From Haloparvum alkalitolerans (lineage in GTDB: Archaea; Halobacteriota; Halobacteria; Halobacteriales; Haloferacaceae): DNA of 64,000 nucleotides. Position numbers and translations under genes: made by a program. The DNA is taken from the NCBI RefSeq assembly GCF_050122995.1, contig NZ_JBNLIA010000003.1, positions 310,001-374,000 on the forward strand, read 5' to 3'. The notes under the pieces were generated by a model. That model was not told the origin of the DNA. It saw nothing but the letters and a program-made list of their open reading frames with translations, and did no database searches. The first letter of the stretch is position 1. Each line of letters opens with the position of its first letter. Shown here one piece after another: positions 1 through 8,623 of this stretch.

Positions 1-113
1 GCCGGCAGCGGCTCGCGATCCAGCAGGCGCCACTCGTAGGCGTCGCCGATGCCGTCGAGGATCGCCTGCCCGACGCGACCGCCCGCGCCCGTCAGCAGGA
101 CCGGCTCGTCCAT
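1..113 (-). CDS. NAD-dependent epimerase/dehydratase, N-terminal fragment
   Basis: The gene is cut by the window edge; only its first 37 codons are present, reading leftward from an ATG at 113. The protein starts MDEPVLLTGAGGRVGQAIL. The TGAxGxxG glycine motif after a short beta strand is the NAD(P)-binding signature of the extended short-chain dehydrogenase (sugar epimerase/dehydratase) family. Substrate and family member cannot be told from this piece. It is transcribed away from priL with about 120 bp between them on the same strand, so it may follow priL in a transcript. Confidence 0.75.
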   Translation of the reverse strand, partial: MDEPVLLTGAGGRVGQAILDGIGDAYEWRLLDREPLP

Positions 114-231
114 TCGTGCGGCTATGCGCGAAGCGCGCGGAAATATCGTGCGGTTCGACGCCTCGTCCGCGCCGCGTTCGACGTCCTCGCCGCGTCGCGA
201 ACCACGCGCGATCGGCGGGGCGAGACCGGCG

Positions 232-1341
232 CTACCCCTCGGAGGGCTCGGGGGTCGCGCGCTCGCGCCAGCCGGTCACGTCGTCGGCCGCCTCCAGCTT
301 CGTCTCGTAGTACGCGAGGGGGTCGGCGGCGACGCGCCAGTGCTCCTCCTCGTTGTGGCAGATGCCGTACGCCGAGAGCGTCTCGCAGGTCGGCGGCGGG
401 TACTGGGTCCCCCTGTCGTCCCGGAGGTACTCGGTCTGATAGCGCACCTCCTCGGCGTCGAGGCTCGTGTCCGCACAGAAGGCGACCACCTCGTCGGCGT
501 CCAGCCCGATACCGGTCAGGAACGCCATCAGCGCGAAGCTCTCCGGCGGCGACAGCTCGACCCCCCGCTCGGCCTTGTCGATCAGGTTGGTCATGCAGGG
601 CGGGAACAGCTCCGGGACGACCACGTCGATGGGGCCGACGTGCGGCCGCTCCGAGAGCAGGCGCTTGAGGTCCGCCACCTGCGACTCCAGCTCCGTCGCG
701 AGCTGTCCCTCCGCCTCCAGCTCGAACGGGAGCCCCTCCAGCACGCGCTCGCGGACCGCCGCGCGGAGCAGCCGGTAGAGTTCCTCGCGCTCGACGCGCA
801 CCTCGCCGCCCGCGAGTTCGCGGTTGACGAGGCGCCACGACTCCCCCCAGTCGGGCGAGGAGAGGGAGAGGTACGCGCCGACGCCGACCCGGAACCACTC
901 CGGCTCCCGGTTCCCGGCCATCGGCTCGGCGCGGACGCGGTCCGCGAGGTCGAACTCCGCGAGGACCTGGTCGCGGTCGACCGTCACCGTCGTCGTGGAG
1001 CGGAGACCGTCGTCGCCGCGCTCGGCGTCGGCCGCGAACCGCTCGGCGGCGGTGGCGGCCTCCGCGGTCGCGTACTTCTCGACGGCGGCCGAGGAGTCGA
1101 GCAGCGAGACGAGGATGCGCGCGACCGGGTACGAGAGCAGTTCCGCGCGCGTGTCGTACTCCTCGGGCGTCTCGCTCTCGACGGTGCCCTCCATCAGCGC
1201 CCGCTCCACGCGCTCGCGGCCGCGCTCGACCGCCGGCGCGCCCGCCGCGACGAGTTCCGGCAGCGCGACCTCCGCCGCCGCGACGGCCTCGCGGGCCGCC
1301 TCGAAGAAGGGATAGCGCGCGTGGAGGGGGTCGGTGTCCAT
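232..1341 (-). CDS. priL: DNA primase large subunit PriL
   Basis: This is the regulatory subunit of the archaeal/eukaryotic-type primase. It partners PriS to make primers for replication. The 369-residue protein has an N-terminal helical region and the C-terminal iron-sulfur domain of the family. Four cysteines that would hold the 4Fe-4S cluster are visible at about 249 (PPCMTN), 289 (AFCADT), 319 (PPTCET) and 328 (GICHNE). Length and cysteine spacing match haloarchaeal PriL. The start at 1341 is the first ATG of the frame, and the next gene upstream begins its own coding about 100 bp away. PriS is not in the window. Confidence 0.96.
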   Translation of the reverse strand: MDTDPLHARYPFFEAAREAVAAAEVALPELVAAGAPAVERGRERVERALMEGTVESETPEEYDTRAELLSYPVARILVSLLDSSAAVEKYATAEAATAAERFAADAERGDDGLRSTTTVTVDRDQVLAEFDLADRVRAEPMAGNREPEWFRVGVGAYLSLSSPDWGESWRLVNRELAGGEVRVEREELYRLLRAAVRERVLEGLPFELEAEGQLATELESQVADLKRLLSERPHVGPIDVVVPELFPPCMTNLIDKAERGVELSPPESFALMAFLTGIGLDADEVVAFCADTSLDAEEVRYQTEYLRDDRGTQYPPPTCETLSAYGICHNEEEHWRVAADPLAYYETKLEAADDVTGWRERATPEPSEG

Positions 1342-1446
1342 CTCGCCCGCTCCTTGCGAGCGCCTGTGAATAAGGAATGCGGTTGGACGCGCGAGTCGCG
1401 ACCGAGGGCGACCGGCCCCGCAACCGCCGGGAACCGATCGGCCCGG

Positions 1447-2097
1447 TCAGCGCTCGGCGAGGATCGTCTCGCCGGCGCGGACGGAGTCGCCGACCGCGAC
1501 CCTGAGGTCCTCGCGGTCCACCGCGGGCGGGAACAGCACGTCGGCGCGCGAGCCGAACGAGACGTGCCCGACGCGGTCGCCGCGGCGGACCTCGTCGCCG
1601 GCCGCGACCGAGGGGTGGATCCGGCGGGCGAACCAGCCGGCGATCAGGAACAGCTCGTAGTCCCCGCAGTCGACTACGACCTGTTCGTTGCGGTCGGAGT
1701 CCTTCGAGAACGCGGGCTTGTACGCGCCGGGGCGGTGGCGCACCTCGCGCACCTCGCCGGCCATCGGCGCCCGGTTGACGTGCACGTCGGTGACGTTCAT
1801 GAACACGCCGACGCGGAGTCGGTCGCCCTCCTCGCGGACCACCGAGACGGTGCCGTCAGCGGGGCTGACGACGCCCGCGTCCGGGACCGCACGCGCGGGG
1901 TCGCGGTGGAACCAGAGCACGCCGAGCCCCAGCAGGAGCAGCGCCAGACCGGCGGGCGGAACGAGGGCGAGGAGCGCCGCGCCGGACAGGAATGGTGGGC
2001 GCGCGAGCCGCCACGCGTCGTCGACGACCGGGAACGGCAGGAGGCGGGCGAGCGGCGGGCCGGTGGCGGCGTCGTCGGGATCCGTGGGATCGGACAT
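1447..2097 (-). CDS. Archaetidylserine (phosphatidylserine) decarboxylase family protein
   Basis: This is a membrane phospholipid enzyme of the PSD family. It is expected to decarboxylate archaetidylserine to archaetidylethanolamine. The 216-residue protein has two hydrophobic segments near residues 33-62, then the catalytic domain: VSPADGTV near 77, the VHVNRAP histidine near 106, and FGSRADV near 181-187. Ser183 lies at the position where this family self-cleaves to make its pyruvoyl cofactor. The short length is that of the archaeal/PSD-A-like branch. Its stop lies 3 bp beyond the stop-start junction with the RFC-like gene upstream, suggesting cotranscription. The substrate is inferred from archaeal lipid chemistry. 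Confidence 0.9.
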   Translation of the reverse strand: MSDPTDPDDAATGPPLARLLPFPVVDDAWRLARPPFLSGAALLALVPPAGLALLLLGLGVLWFHRDPARAVPDAGVVSPADGTVSVVREEGDRLRVGVFMNVTDVHVNRAPMAGEVREVRHRPGAYKPAFSKDSDRNEQVVVDCGDYELFLIAGWFARRIHPSVAAGDEVRRGDRVGHVSFGSRADVLFPPAVDREDLRVAVGDSVRAGETILAER

Positions 2098-2100
2098 CGT

Positions 2101-3150
2101 CTACGCCTCCACGGGGTCGCGGAAGTCGGCGGCGAGCGTCTCGCGGCCGGCCGCCCACGAGGCGAGCAGGTGGGTGAGGTGGAGGCGGTCGTCGAGCCCC
2201 TCCGAGAGGTCCATGTCCGCCTCGCCGGCGAGCTTGTGGAGCCGGGCGAGCTGGGCGCCGTCGTACGCGGAGCCGGCCCGCGCGACCCGGAGGAGCTCCC
2301 GCAGGAGCCCCGGCCCGTCGTAGCCGCCCTCGTCGAGCAGGTCGTCGAGCGTCGACCGGGCGTCCTTCAGGTCGCCGGACTGAGCGGCCGCGAGCGCCTC
2401 GCGGATCGTCTCGTCGTCGCCCACGTCGCCGAGCGTCTCGTAGGCCGCCGACATCGTCACCTCGTCGGCCGCGACCGCGGTCGCCTGCGCCGAGAGGATC
2501 GCACGCCGGAGGTCCCCGCCGGCGGCGCTGGCGACGAACTCCAACCCGTCGTCGTCGTAGGCCACGTCCTCACGGTCGCAGATCGTCGCCAGCACGTCCA
2601 TCGTCTCGTCGGTGGTCGGCGCACGCACCTGCACCGGGAAGCAGCGCGACCGGATCGGCGGGATGAGCTTGGAGGGCTGTCGGGTGGTGATCACGAACTG
2701 GGTGGTGCGGTGGTGCTTCTCCATCACGCGCCGGAGCGCCTGCTGGAAGTCCTCGCGGATCGCCTCCGCGTTGTCCAGCACGAGCGTCTTGTACTCGCCG
2801 GACATCGGCGCGTAGGCGGCCGACTCCTTCAGCACGCGGTTGATCATGTCGCGTTTGGCCATCCGGGAGCGGCCGGCGAGGAAGCTCTCGAAGCGGGGGT
2901 CCTGTCGAAGCTCCTTCTTCGTTCGCGAGAAGAAGTCCGCGACGTTGATCTCGATCAGGTCGTTGTCCGGGTCGGCGTGCGTCTCCCGGGCCAGCGCCCG
3001 CGTGGCCGCGGTCTTGCCGACGCCGGGCGGCCCCTGCACGACGAGGTTCATCGGCTCGTCAACCGCGCGCTCCAGCCGCTCGCGGGCCTCGTCCTGCCGG
3101 ATCTCCCCGAGGTCGGGCGCGTGCGCCTCGGTCCACAGCGGTCCGTCCAT
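2101..3150 (-). CDS. rfcC: Replication factor C small-subunit paralogue (AAA+ clamp loader)
   Basis: This AAA+ ATPase is expected to load the PCNA clamp together with other RFC subunits. The 349-residue protein has Walker A GPPGVGKT at 40-47 and the RFC arginine-finger SRC motif at 168-170 (IRSRCF), followed by the lid and C-terminal collar domain. The Walker B region reads LDNAEA (near 125-130) instead of the DEAD-type box of the main small subunit, so this is the divergent paralogue found in haloarchaea rather than the canonical one. It precedes the decarboxylase by 3 bp, probably in one operon. The exact letter of the symbol follows haloarchaeal usage and is less certain. Confidence 0.88.
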   Translation of the reverse strand: MDGPLWTEAHAPDLGEIRQDEARERLERAVDEPMNLVVQGPPGVGKTAATRALARETHADPDNDLIEINVADFFSRTKKELRQDPRFESFLAGRSRMAKRDMINRVLKESAAYAPMSGEYKTLVLDNAEAIREDFQQALRRVMEKHHRTTQFVITTRQPSKLIPPIRSRCFPVQVRAPTTDETMDVLATICDREDVAYDDDGLEFVASAAGGDLRRAILSAQATAVAADEVTMSAAYETLGDVGDDETIREALAAAQSGDLKDARSTLDDLLDEGGYDGPGLLRELLRVARAGSAYDGAQLARLHKLAGEADMDLSEGLDDRLHLTHLLASWAAGRETLAADFRDPVEA

Positions 3151-3235
3151 TACCGGCTCGTCGGGGACGCGCGCTCAAGAATCGGTCGGTCGGGAGCGTC
3201 ACGGGGACAAAAATGATTGACTCGAATTGGAGTGA

Positions 3236-3256
3236 ACATACAATCATTAAGTATGT
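3236..3256. promoter_or_regulatory. Inverted-repeat operator candidate upstream of sugar ABC operon
   Basis: A perfect inverted repeat ACATAC-N9-GTATGT is centred 38 bp before the ATG of the sugar-binding protein. The 9-bp spacer contains the AT-rich AATCATTAA, the best TATA-like stretch in the gap. A regulator bound here would cover the core promoter, which is the usual arrangement for repression in haloarchaea. The regulator is unknown. Confidence 0.5.
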
Positions 3257-3283
3257 CCGGCCGAATCACCCTGACGGACATCC

Positions 3284-4654
3284 ATGAACGATCACGAACG
3301 TGACGACGACGCGAATCGCCTCACCCGCCGCCACTACGTGGCGGGTGCGGGCGCCGCTGTCGCGGTCGGACTGGCCGGTTGCTCCGAGGACCCCGAGGGA
3401 GACGTCGGGATGACCGAGACCGAGGGCGGCTCCGGCGACACCGAGGACGGCTCCGGCGACGGCGGTGACGGCGGTGACGGTGGGTCGGAACTCGAGATCG
3501 TCCACTGGTGGACCGCGGGCGGCGAGCAGGACGCCTATCAGGCCCTGCTCGACGGCTTCCGCGAGGAGCACCCGGACGTCGAGATCGTCGACAACCCCGC
3601 GCCGGGCGGGGCGGGGTCGGCTATCGACGCGGTGATCCAGAACCGCGTGCTCGACGGCGACCCGCCGAGCACGTTCCAGATCTGGCCCGGCCAGGCGCTG
3701 ACGCCGTACACCGAGGAGGATCTCCTCGAGGACATCGGCGACTCCGTCTGGACCGACGAGATGGAGGAGGCGTACCTGGGCGACATCGTCGACCTCGCGC
3801 GCCCCGCGGGGAACCTCGTCGCGGTGCCGATCAACATCCACCGGCTCAACAACCTCTTCTACAACGTCGAGGTCGTCGAGTCGGCGGGCGTGGACCCGAC
3901 GGACATCAACGACCCGCAGCAGCTCGCGGACGCGCTCCAGACGGTCGCCGACGAGACGGACGCGACGCCGCTGGCCCACCAGACGCAGAGTCCGTGGTCC
4001 TCGCTCCAGCTGTGGGAGTCGATCTTCATCGGGATGCAGGGCGTCGACGCCTACCGGACGTTCATCGACGGCGACGTGAGTTCGCTTGAGACGGAGGTCC
4101 GCAACGGCCTCGAACTGCTCAACACCTACTCCGAGTACTTCCCCGAGGACGCCGGCTCGATCTCCTGGGACCAGGGCAACAGCGCGCTGATCGAGGGCGA
4201 CGCCGCCTTCATCCACCAGGGCGACTGGGCGGCCGGCCAGTACCGCGCGGCCGACGGCTTCGAGTTCGGCGAGGACTGGGACATGGTGCCGTTCCCGGGT
4301 TCGACGAGCGTCTACCAGTCGGTCATCGACTCGTTCGTCTTCCCGACCAACAACCCGTCGCCGGAGGCGACCGAGAAGTTCCTCTCGTACGCCGGCAGCG
4401 TCGACGCGCAGGCGCGTTTCAACCCCGTGAAGGGGTCGATCCCGCCGCGTACCGACGTGCCGACCGACGACTTCGGGCCGTTCCTCTCCCGGCAGATCGA
4501 GGACTTCAACAACTCGAACACACAGCCGCCGTCGATCGCGCACGGGACCTCCGTCGCGCCGAGCGTCCACTCCTCGCTTGAGGAGGCGTTCGCCAACTTC
4601 AACGGCAACGGCGACGTCGACCAGGCCTACGAGGCCATCGCGAACTCCTTCTGA
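3284..4654 (+). CDS. Sugar ABC transporter substrate-binding lipoprotein (CUT1)
   Basis: This is an extracellular binding protein of a carbohydrate ABC importer. The 456-residue precursor carries a Tat signal (TRRHYVAG, residues 14-21) ending in the lipobox LAGC with the lipid-anchored cysteine at 33. An acidic Gly/Asp/Ser linker follows, then the mature domain begins EIVHWWTAGGEQDA. The HWWT-GGE start and PGQAL region resemble glucose/mannose-type binding proteins of CUT1 systems (family knowledge). The true sugar is inferred, not shown. It opens a four-gene operon with tight junctions. Confidence 0.92.
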   Translation: MNDHERDDDANRLTRRHYVAGAGAAVAVGLAGCSEDPEGDVGMTETEGGSGDTEDGSGDGGDGGDGGSELEIVHWWTAGGEQDAYQALLDGFREEHPDVEIVDNPAPGGAGSAIDAVIQNRVLDGDPPSTFQIWPGQALTPYTEEDLLEDIGDSVWTDEMEEAYLGDIVDLARPAGNLVAVPINIHRLNNLFYNVEVVESAGVDPTDINDPQQLADALQTVADETDATPLAHQTQSPWSSLQLWESIFIGMQGVDAYRTFIDGDVSSLETEVRNGLELLNTYSEYFPEDAGSISWDQGNSALIEGDAAFIHQGDWAAGQYRAADGFEFGEDWDMVPFPGSTSVYQSVIDSFVFPTNNPSPEATEKFLSYAGSVDAQARFNPVKGSIPPRTDVPTDDFGPFLSRQIEDFNNSNTQPPSIAHGTSVAPSVHSSLEEAFANFNGNGDVDQAYEAIANSF

Positions 4655-4660
4655 GCCTCG

Positions 4661-5698
4661 ATGCTCGGAGGACTTTTCGGGCGAAGCGACCGCGACCCGG
4701 ACGACGCCGAGAGCGACGAGGAGCGGCGGTCTCGGTCCGGCGGGGAGCGACAGTTGCGGGCCGACGGCGGAGCGACCGCGTCCGCCGCGACCGGGACTGA
4801 CGCGTCGATCCTGACGCGTCTTCGGCGCAGCGAGTTCGTGGAGTCGCTCCCCTTCTGGGGGCCGCCCGCGGTGCTCGTGGGGATCTTCGTCTACGGCGCG
4901 GTGGCGTGGAACCTCGTCATCTCGCTGATCGGCTGGGACGGGCTCGGTCAGCCCGAGTACACCGACTTCTCGCTCGCCGCCTACGAGCAGCTGCTCGTCG
5001 ACCCCTCCTTCACGAGCGCGTTCTGGAACACGCTGATCCTGCTGTTGCTGTTCACGGTGCTGTCGCTGGCCGTGGGGCTGTTGCTCGCGATCCTGATCGA
5101 CCGCGGGATCCGGTTCGAGAACACGTTCCGGACGATATACCTGCTCCCGATGAGCCTCTCGTTCGTCGTCACGGCCATCTTCTGGTCGTGGATGTACAAC
5201 CCGCGGATCGGGTTGATCAACACGGCGCTTCGGGGGGTCGGCCTCGACGTACTCACGACGGCGTGGCTCTCGAACCCCGACGTGAAGCTGTTCGCCATCA
5301 TCTTCGCGCTGATGTGGCAGTTCTCCGGCTACTGCATGGTAGTGTACCTCGCGGGACTCCGCGCCATCCCGCGCGATCAGTACGAGGCGGCGCGCATCGA
5401 CGGCGCCTCGACGCTCCGCGTCTACCTGCGGGTCATCATCCCGCAGTTGGGCGCGTCGACGATGTCGGCCGCGGTCGTGCTGATGGTGTTCGCGCTGAAG
5501 GCGTTCGACTTCCTGTTCGTGCTGTTCGGGGTCAACCCCGGCCAGTCCGCGGACATCCTCTCGGTGATGATGTACCGGGTCGCCTTCGACAGGCTGCAGT
5601 GGTCGTACGGCGCCGCCGTCGCCACGGTGCTTTTCGCGATGGCGCTGTCGGTGATCGGGCCGTACCTCTACGCGCAGTACCGGCGGGGTGAGCTGTGA
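4661..5698 (+). CDS. Sugar ABC transporter permease (MalF-type)
   Basis: This is a membrane permease of the CUT1 importer. The 345-residue protein has an unusually long charged, cytoplasmic N-terminus of about 55 residues before the first membrane helix (PFWGPPAVLVGIFVYGAVAW), then about six helices. The EAA loop that docks on the ATPase is seen as YEAARIDGASTLRVYLRVI near residue 245. It starts 6 bp after the binding-protein stop, and its TGA overlaps the GTG of the next permease (GTGA), so translation is coupled. Confidence 0.94.
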   Translation: MLGGLFGRSDRDPDDAESDEERRSRSGGERQLRADGGATASAATGTDASILTRLRRSEFVESLPFWGPPAVLVGIFVYGAVAWNLVISLIGWDGLGQPEYTDFSLAAYEQLLVDPSFTSAFWNTLILLLLFTVLSLAVGLLLAILIDRGIRFENTFRTIYLLPMSLSFVVTAIFWSWMYNPRIGLINTALRGVGLDVLTTAWLSNPDVKLFAIIFALMWQFSGYCMVVYLAGLRAIPRDQYEAARIDGASTLRVYLRVIIPQLGASTMSAAVVLMVFALKAFDFLFVLFGVNPGQSADILSVMMYRVAFDRLQWSYGAAVATVLFAMALSVIGPYLYAQYRRGEL

Positions 5699-6579
5699 GC
5701 CGCGTCGCCGACCTGCGTGCGGCGGTCGCGGCGGTCGACCGCTCGCGGGCCGCGCTGTACGCGGTGCTTTTCGCGATGGTCGCGTTCTACCTCGCGCCGC
5801 TGGAGTCCGGGCTCGCCACCTCGATCAAGACGGAGGCGGGCTTCCGGGCGACGACGCCGTTCGCGCCCCCGCCGCTCGGCGAGTTCACGCTGGCCGCGTG
5901 GCAGGTGGCGTTCGACCGGCTCTCGCAGGGGCTGATCAACAGCCTGCTGATGGCGATCCCCGCGACCGTGCTGTCGGCGCTGCTCGGGTCGCTGTCGGCG
6001 TACGGGCTGACGAACCTCGACTGGCGCGGCCAGACCGGCGTGCTGGTGCTGTTCGTCGCGGGCGTGTTCCTGCCGTACCAGTCCGTGCTGGTGCCGCTCC
6101 GGCAGTTCTGGTCGGCGGTCGACCTCCCGTCGCTGATCCCGCTCGGGTTCGTGGGGAGCTACGAGGGGCTCATCACGCTGAGTCTGACCCACGCCGCCTA
6201 TGGGATCCCGATCTGTACGGTGCTGTTCCGGTCGTACTACGCGACGCTCGACGAGGAGATGATCGAGGCCGCGCGCCTCGACGGCGCCTCCGCGGCGACG
6301 ATCTATCGGCGGATCGTCCTCCCGCTGTCGGTGCCCATCTTCGCGGTGACGCTGATCTACCAGTTCACGCAGGTGTGGAACGACCTGCTGTTCGCCATCG
6401 TGCTGGTCACCGACCCCTCGAACCAGGTGGTCACCGTCGCGCTCAACCAGCTGCAGGGATCGTTCGTCAACCAGTACAACCTCCAGATGGCAGGGGCGTT
6501 CGTCGCGGCGTTGCCCACGCTCGTCGTGTACGTCCTGTTCGGCGAACAGTTCGCGAAAGGCGTGGCAGGTGAAAGCTAA
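5695..6579 (+). CDS. Sugar ABC transporter permease (MalG-type)
   Basis: This is the second permease subunit of the importer and pairs with the preceding one. The 294-residue protein has about six transmembrane helices and the EAA loop IEAARLDGASAATIYRRIV near residue 190. The GTG start at 5695 is chosen because it gives a 4-bp GTGA overlap with the upstream stop and places the first helix at the expected distance (LYAVLFAMVAFYLAPLES). The stop overlaps the ATG of the ATPase gene as TAATG. Confidence 0.94.
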   Translation: MSRVADLRAAVAAVDRSRAALYAVLFAMVAFYLAPLESGLATSIKTEAGFRATTPFAPPPLGEFTLAAWQVAFDRLSQGLINSLLMAIPATVLSALLGSLSAYGLTNLDWRGQTGVLVLFVAGVFLPYQSVLVPLRQFWSAVDLPSLIPLGFVGSYEGLITLSLTHAAYGIPICTVLFRSYYATLDEEMIEAARLDGASAATIYRRIVLPLSVPIFAVTLIYQFTQVWNDLLFAIVLVTDPSNQVVTVALNQLQGSFVNQYNLQMAGAFVAALPTLVVYVLFGEQFAKGVAGES

Positions 6580-7730
6580 TGGCACGACTCGAACTCGACT
6601 CGGTGACGAAACGGTTCGGCGACGGCCCCGACGCGGTGGTCGCCGTCGACGACGTGAACGTCGACATCGCGGACGGGGAGTTCCTCGTCCTCGTCGGTCC
6701 CTCCGGCTGTGGCAAGTCCACCACCCTGCGCATGGTCGCGGGGCTGGAGACGGTCACGGACGGGGAGGTCCGCCTCGACGGGACGCGCATCAACGAGCGC
6801 GGCCCCGCGGAGCGGGACATCGCGATGGTGTTCCAGAGCTACGCGCTCTACCCGCACATGACCGTCCGCGGCAACATGCGCTTCGGGCTCGAGGAGTCGA
6901 CGGACCTCGACTCCGAGACCATCGACGAGCGCGTCGAGGAGACGGCGGCGATGCTCGACATCACCGACCTCCTCGACCGCAAGCCCGGCGCGCTCTCGGG
7001 CGGGCAGCGCCAGCGCGTCGCGCTCGGGCGCGCCATCGTCCGCGAGCCCGCAGCGTTCCTGATGGACGAGCCGCTGTCGAACCTCGACGCGAAGCTCCGG
7101 TCGCAGATGCGGACGGAGCTCCAACAGCTCCAGAACGACCTGGACACGACCACCGTCTACGTCACGCACGACCAGACGGAGGCGATGACGATGGGCGACC
7201 GCATCGCCATCCTCGACGCCGGCGAGCTCCAGCAGGTGGCGACGCCGTTGGAGGCGTACCACCGCCCCGCCAACCGCTTCGTCGCGGGCTTCATCGGCGA
7301 GCCGTCGATGAACTTCGTGGAGACGACCGTCGAGGACGGCACGCTGGCCGCGGGCGAGGGGCTCACCTACCCGCTCGCGGGCGACGCGGCCGACGCGGTC
7401 GCGGGCGCGTCCGCGGTCACGCTCGGCGTTCGCCCCGAGGACGTGCGCGTGAGCGCCGACGGCGACCCCGACGACGTGGCGAGCGAGCACGTCTTCGACG
7501 CGACCGTCGACGTGGTCGAGCCGATGGGCAACGAGAACGTCGTCCACCTGACGCTCCCGGACGGCCCCGACCTCACCGCGACGGTCGACGGCCTCCGACA
7601 GATCGCGGACGGAACCGACGCCCGCGTCGGCATCCCGGCGAACGCCATCCACCTGTTCGACCGCGACTCCGGCGAGGCGCTCCACAACCGCTCGCTGGAC
7701 GAGGCCGAGATGGACGCGCCGAACGTCTAA
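6579..7730 (+). CDS. Sugar ABC transporter ATP-binding protein (MalK/UgpC type)
   Basis: This is the energising ATPase of the sugar importer. The 383-residue protein shows Walker A GPSGCGKST (about 41-49), Q-loop FQSYALYPHM, signature LSGGQRQRVALGRA, Walker B FLMDEPLSNLDAKLR and switch VTHDQTEAMT. A roughly 140-residue C-terminal regulatory TOBE/OB domain (GVRPEDV) follows, typical of CUT1 ATPases. It is the last gene of the operon; a gene-free stretch holding two copies of the structured repeat follows. Confidence 0.96.
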   Translation: MARLELDSVTKRFGDGPDAVVAVDDVNVDIADGEFLVLVGPSGCGKSTTLRMVAGLETVTDGEVRLDGTRINERGPAERDIAMVFQSYALYPHMTVRGNMRFGLEESTDLDSETIDERVEETAAMLDITDLLDRKPGALSGGQRQRVALGRAIVREPAAFLMDEPLSNLDAKLRSQMRTELQQLQNDLDTTTVYVTHDQTEAMTMGDRIAILDAGELQQVATPLEAYHRPANRFVAGFIGEPSMNFVETTVEDGTLAAGEGLTYPLAGDAADAVAGASAVTLGVRPEDVRVSADGDPDDVASEHVFDATVDVVEPMGNENVVHLTLPDGPDLTATVDGLRQIADGTDARVGIPANAIHLFDRDSGEALHNRSLDEAEMDAPNV

Positions 7731-7803
7731 GGCGGCGGAGAGAGTCGCGGCGTTCGAGTTGGGGGTACGTCCGGAGCGGTTCCGGATGTAGTCCTCGGCG
7801 TTT

Positions 7804-8215
7804 GCGTTTCGGTCATGGATCCTGCCGGTTGGAGCGTCAACATCCAGAGATCTCCAACCGGCCCTCTATACGGCGCTTGCTGATCCGGTTCTGCTGATCC
7901 TGCTGATCCGGACGGTACCACCCAGAAAGCCCCAACCGGCTCGACCGCGCCGGGTTCCGGCAGACGGTCCGGGCTGCCTGCAGTGGCGGGCTGCCGGGCT
8001 GCGACTGCCGTCGTCCCGCTCGCCGAGCTCGCGGGAGCCTCACCGCGCGCTCGCGCTTCTCCGCCGCGCGGGACAACCCGCGTCCCGCTGGCCTCCAGCG
8101 TGCAGTAGCGCGCTGGCGACCTCGCGCGGTCGCGGCGACACGCTTCGCGGTCGCCGCGGCGCGCCCCGACTGCACAGCACCGCAACCGCCTGCCGGATGA
8201 ACGTTTTTCGCGGAT
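7804..8215 (-). repeat. Structured repeat copy D1 (degenerate, minus orientation)
   Basis: Read on the minus strand, this copy begins with the GCGGTGCTG module near 8200 and a GC-rich hairpin (CGCGGCGAC/GTCGCCGCG), as in copy C. It ends with two tail units whose cores are GAGCCGGTTGGGGCTTTCTG, starting at 7942, and a diverged copy starting at 7864 (78 bp apart). The GACTGAAAG strand of the long-range stem, conserved in copies A, B, C and D2, is not recognisable here, so this copy looks decayed. Boundaries are approximate. Confidence 0.65.
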
Positions 8216-8289
8216 ACCGCACAACTCCCGCCGTGAGTACAGCCTGCTCGCGCTAGTCGCGGTGCATCGTCCTGCCGGCTGTCCAACGT

Positions 8290-8623
8290 TTGGCGCGCGC
8301 GACCCGACGCGCGCGAGGTCGCCAGCGCGCTACCGCACGCAGGCTGCTCGGAAATCTTCGATTTCCGGTGGAACCCGGCCGCGGCCGGAGCACCGCGGAG
8401 GCCGCGGGCGGCTGAGGCTGGGGAGGCGCGAGGCCACCCTTGACTCGACAGCCGGCGCCGAGGCTCACCGATCGACCGGCTCCAGCGGCCGAGCAGACGA
8501 ACCACGCCCTGGCGGACTGAAAGGGCGAGGCCGGTCGCGGGCGTTCAGACGACCCCTATCGGCGCGGGCTGTGCTGAGAGCGCCGATATGTCGCTGAGCG
8601 CCCGCGACCGGTCGAGGGCTTTC
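8290..8623 (+). repeat. Structured repeat copy D2
   Basis: This copy has the same order of modules as copies A-C: a GCGCGCGC hairpin near 8292, the box GAGGCTGGGGAGGCG at 8414 (20 of 21 positions as in the others), GGACTGAAAG at 8514, and a long-range stem with arms 8531-8548 and 8594-8611 (18 bp with one G-T pair) closed outside by GAAAG 8519-8523 / CTTTC 8619-8623. Inside is a 9-bp hairpin, 8557-8565 with 8580-8588, whose 14-nt loop GGGCTGTGCTGAGA matches copy B at 13 of 14 positions. It has no 75-bp tail units. Confidence 0.72.

Noticed and set aside
49..3216. Open frame of 1055 codons antisense to priL, the decarboxylase and rfcC
   Set aside because: It is a by-product of high G+C and the third-position bias of the real genes on the other strand. 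Its translation is Arg/Gly/Val-rich with no family character.
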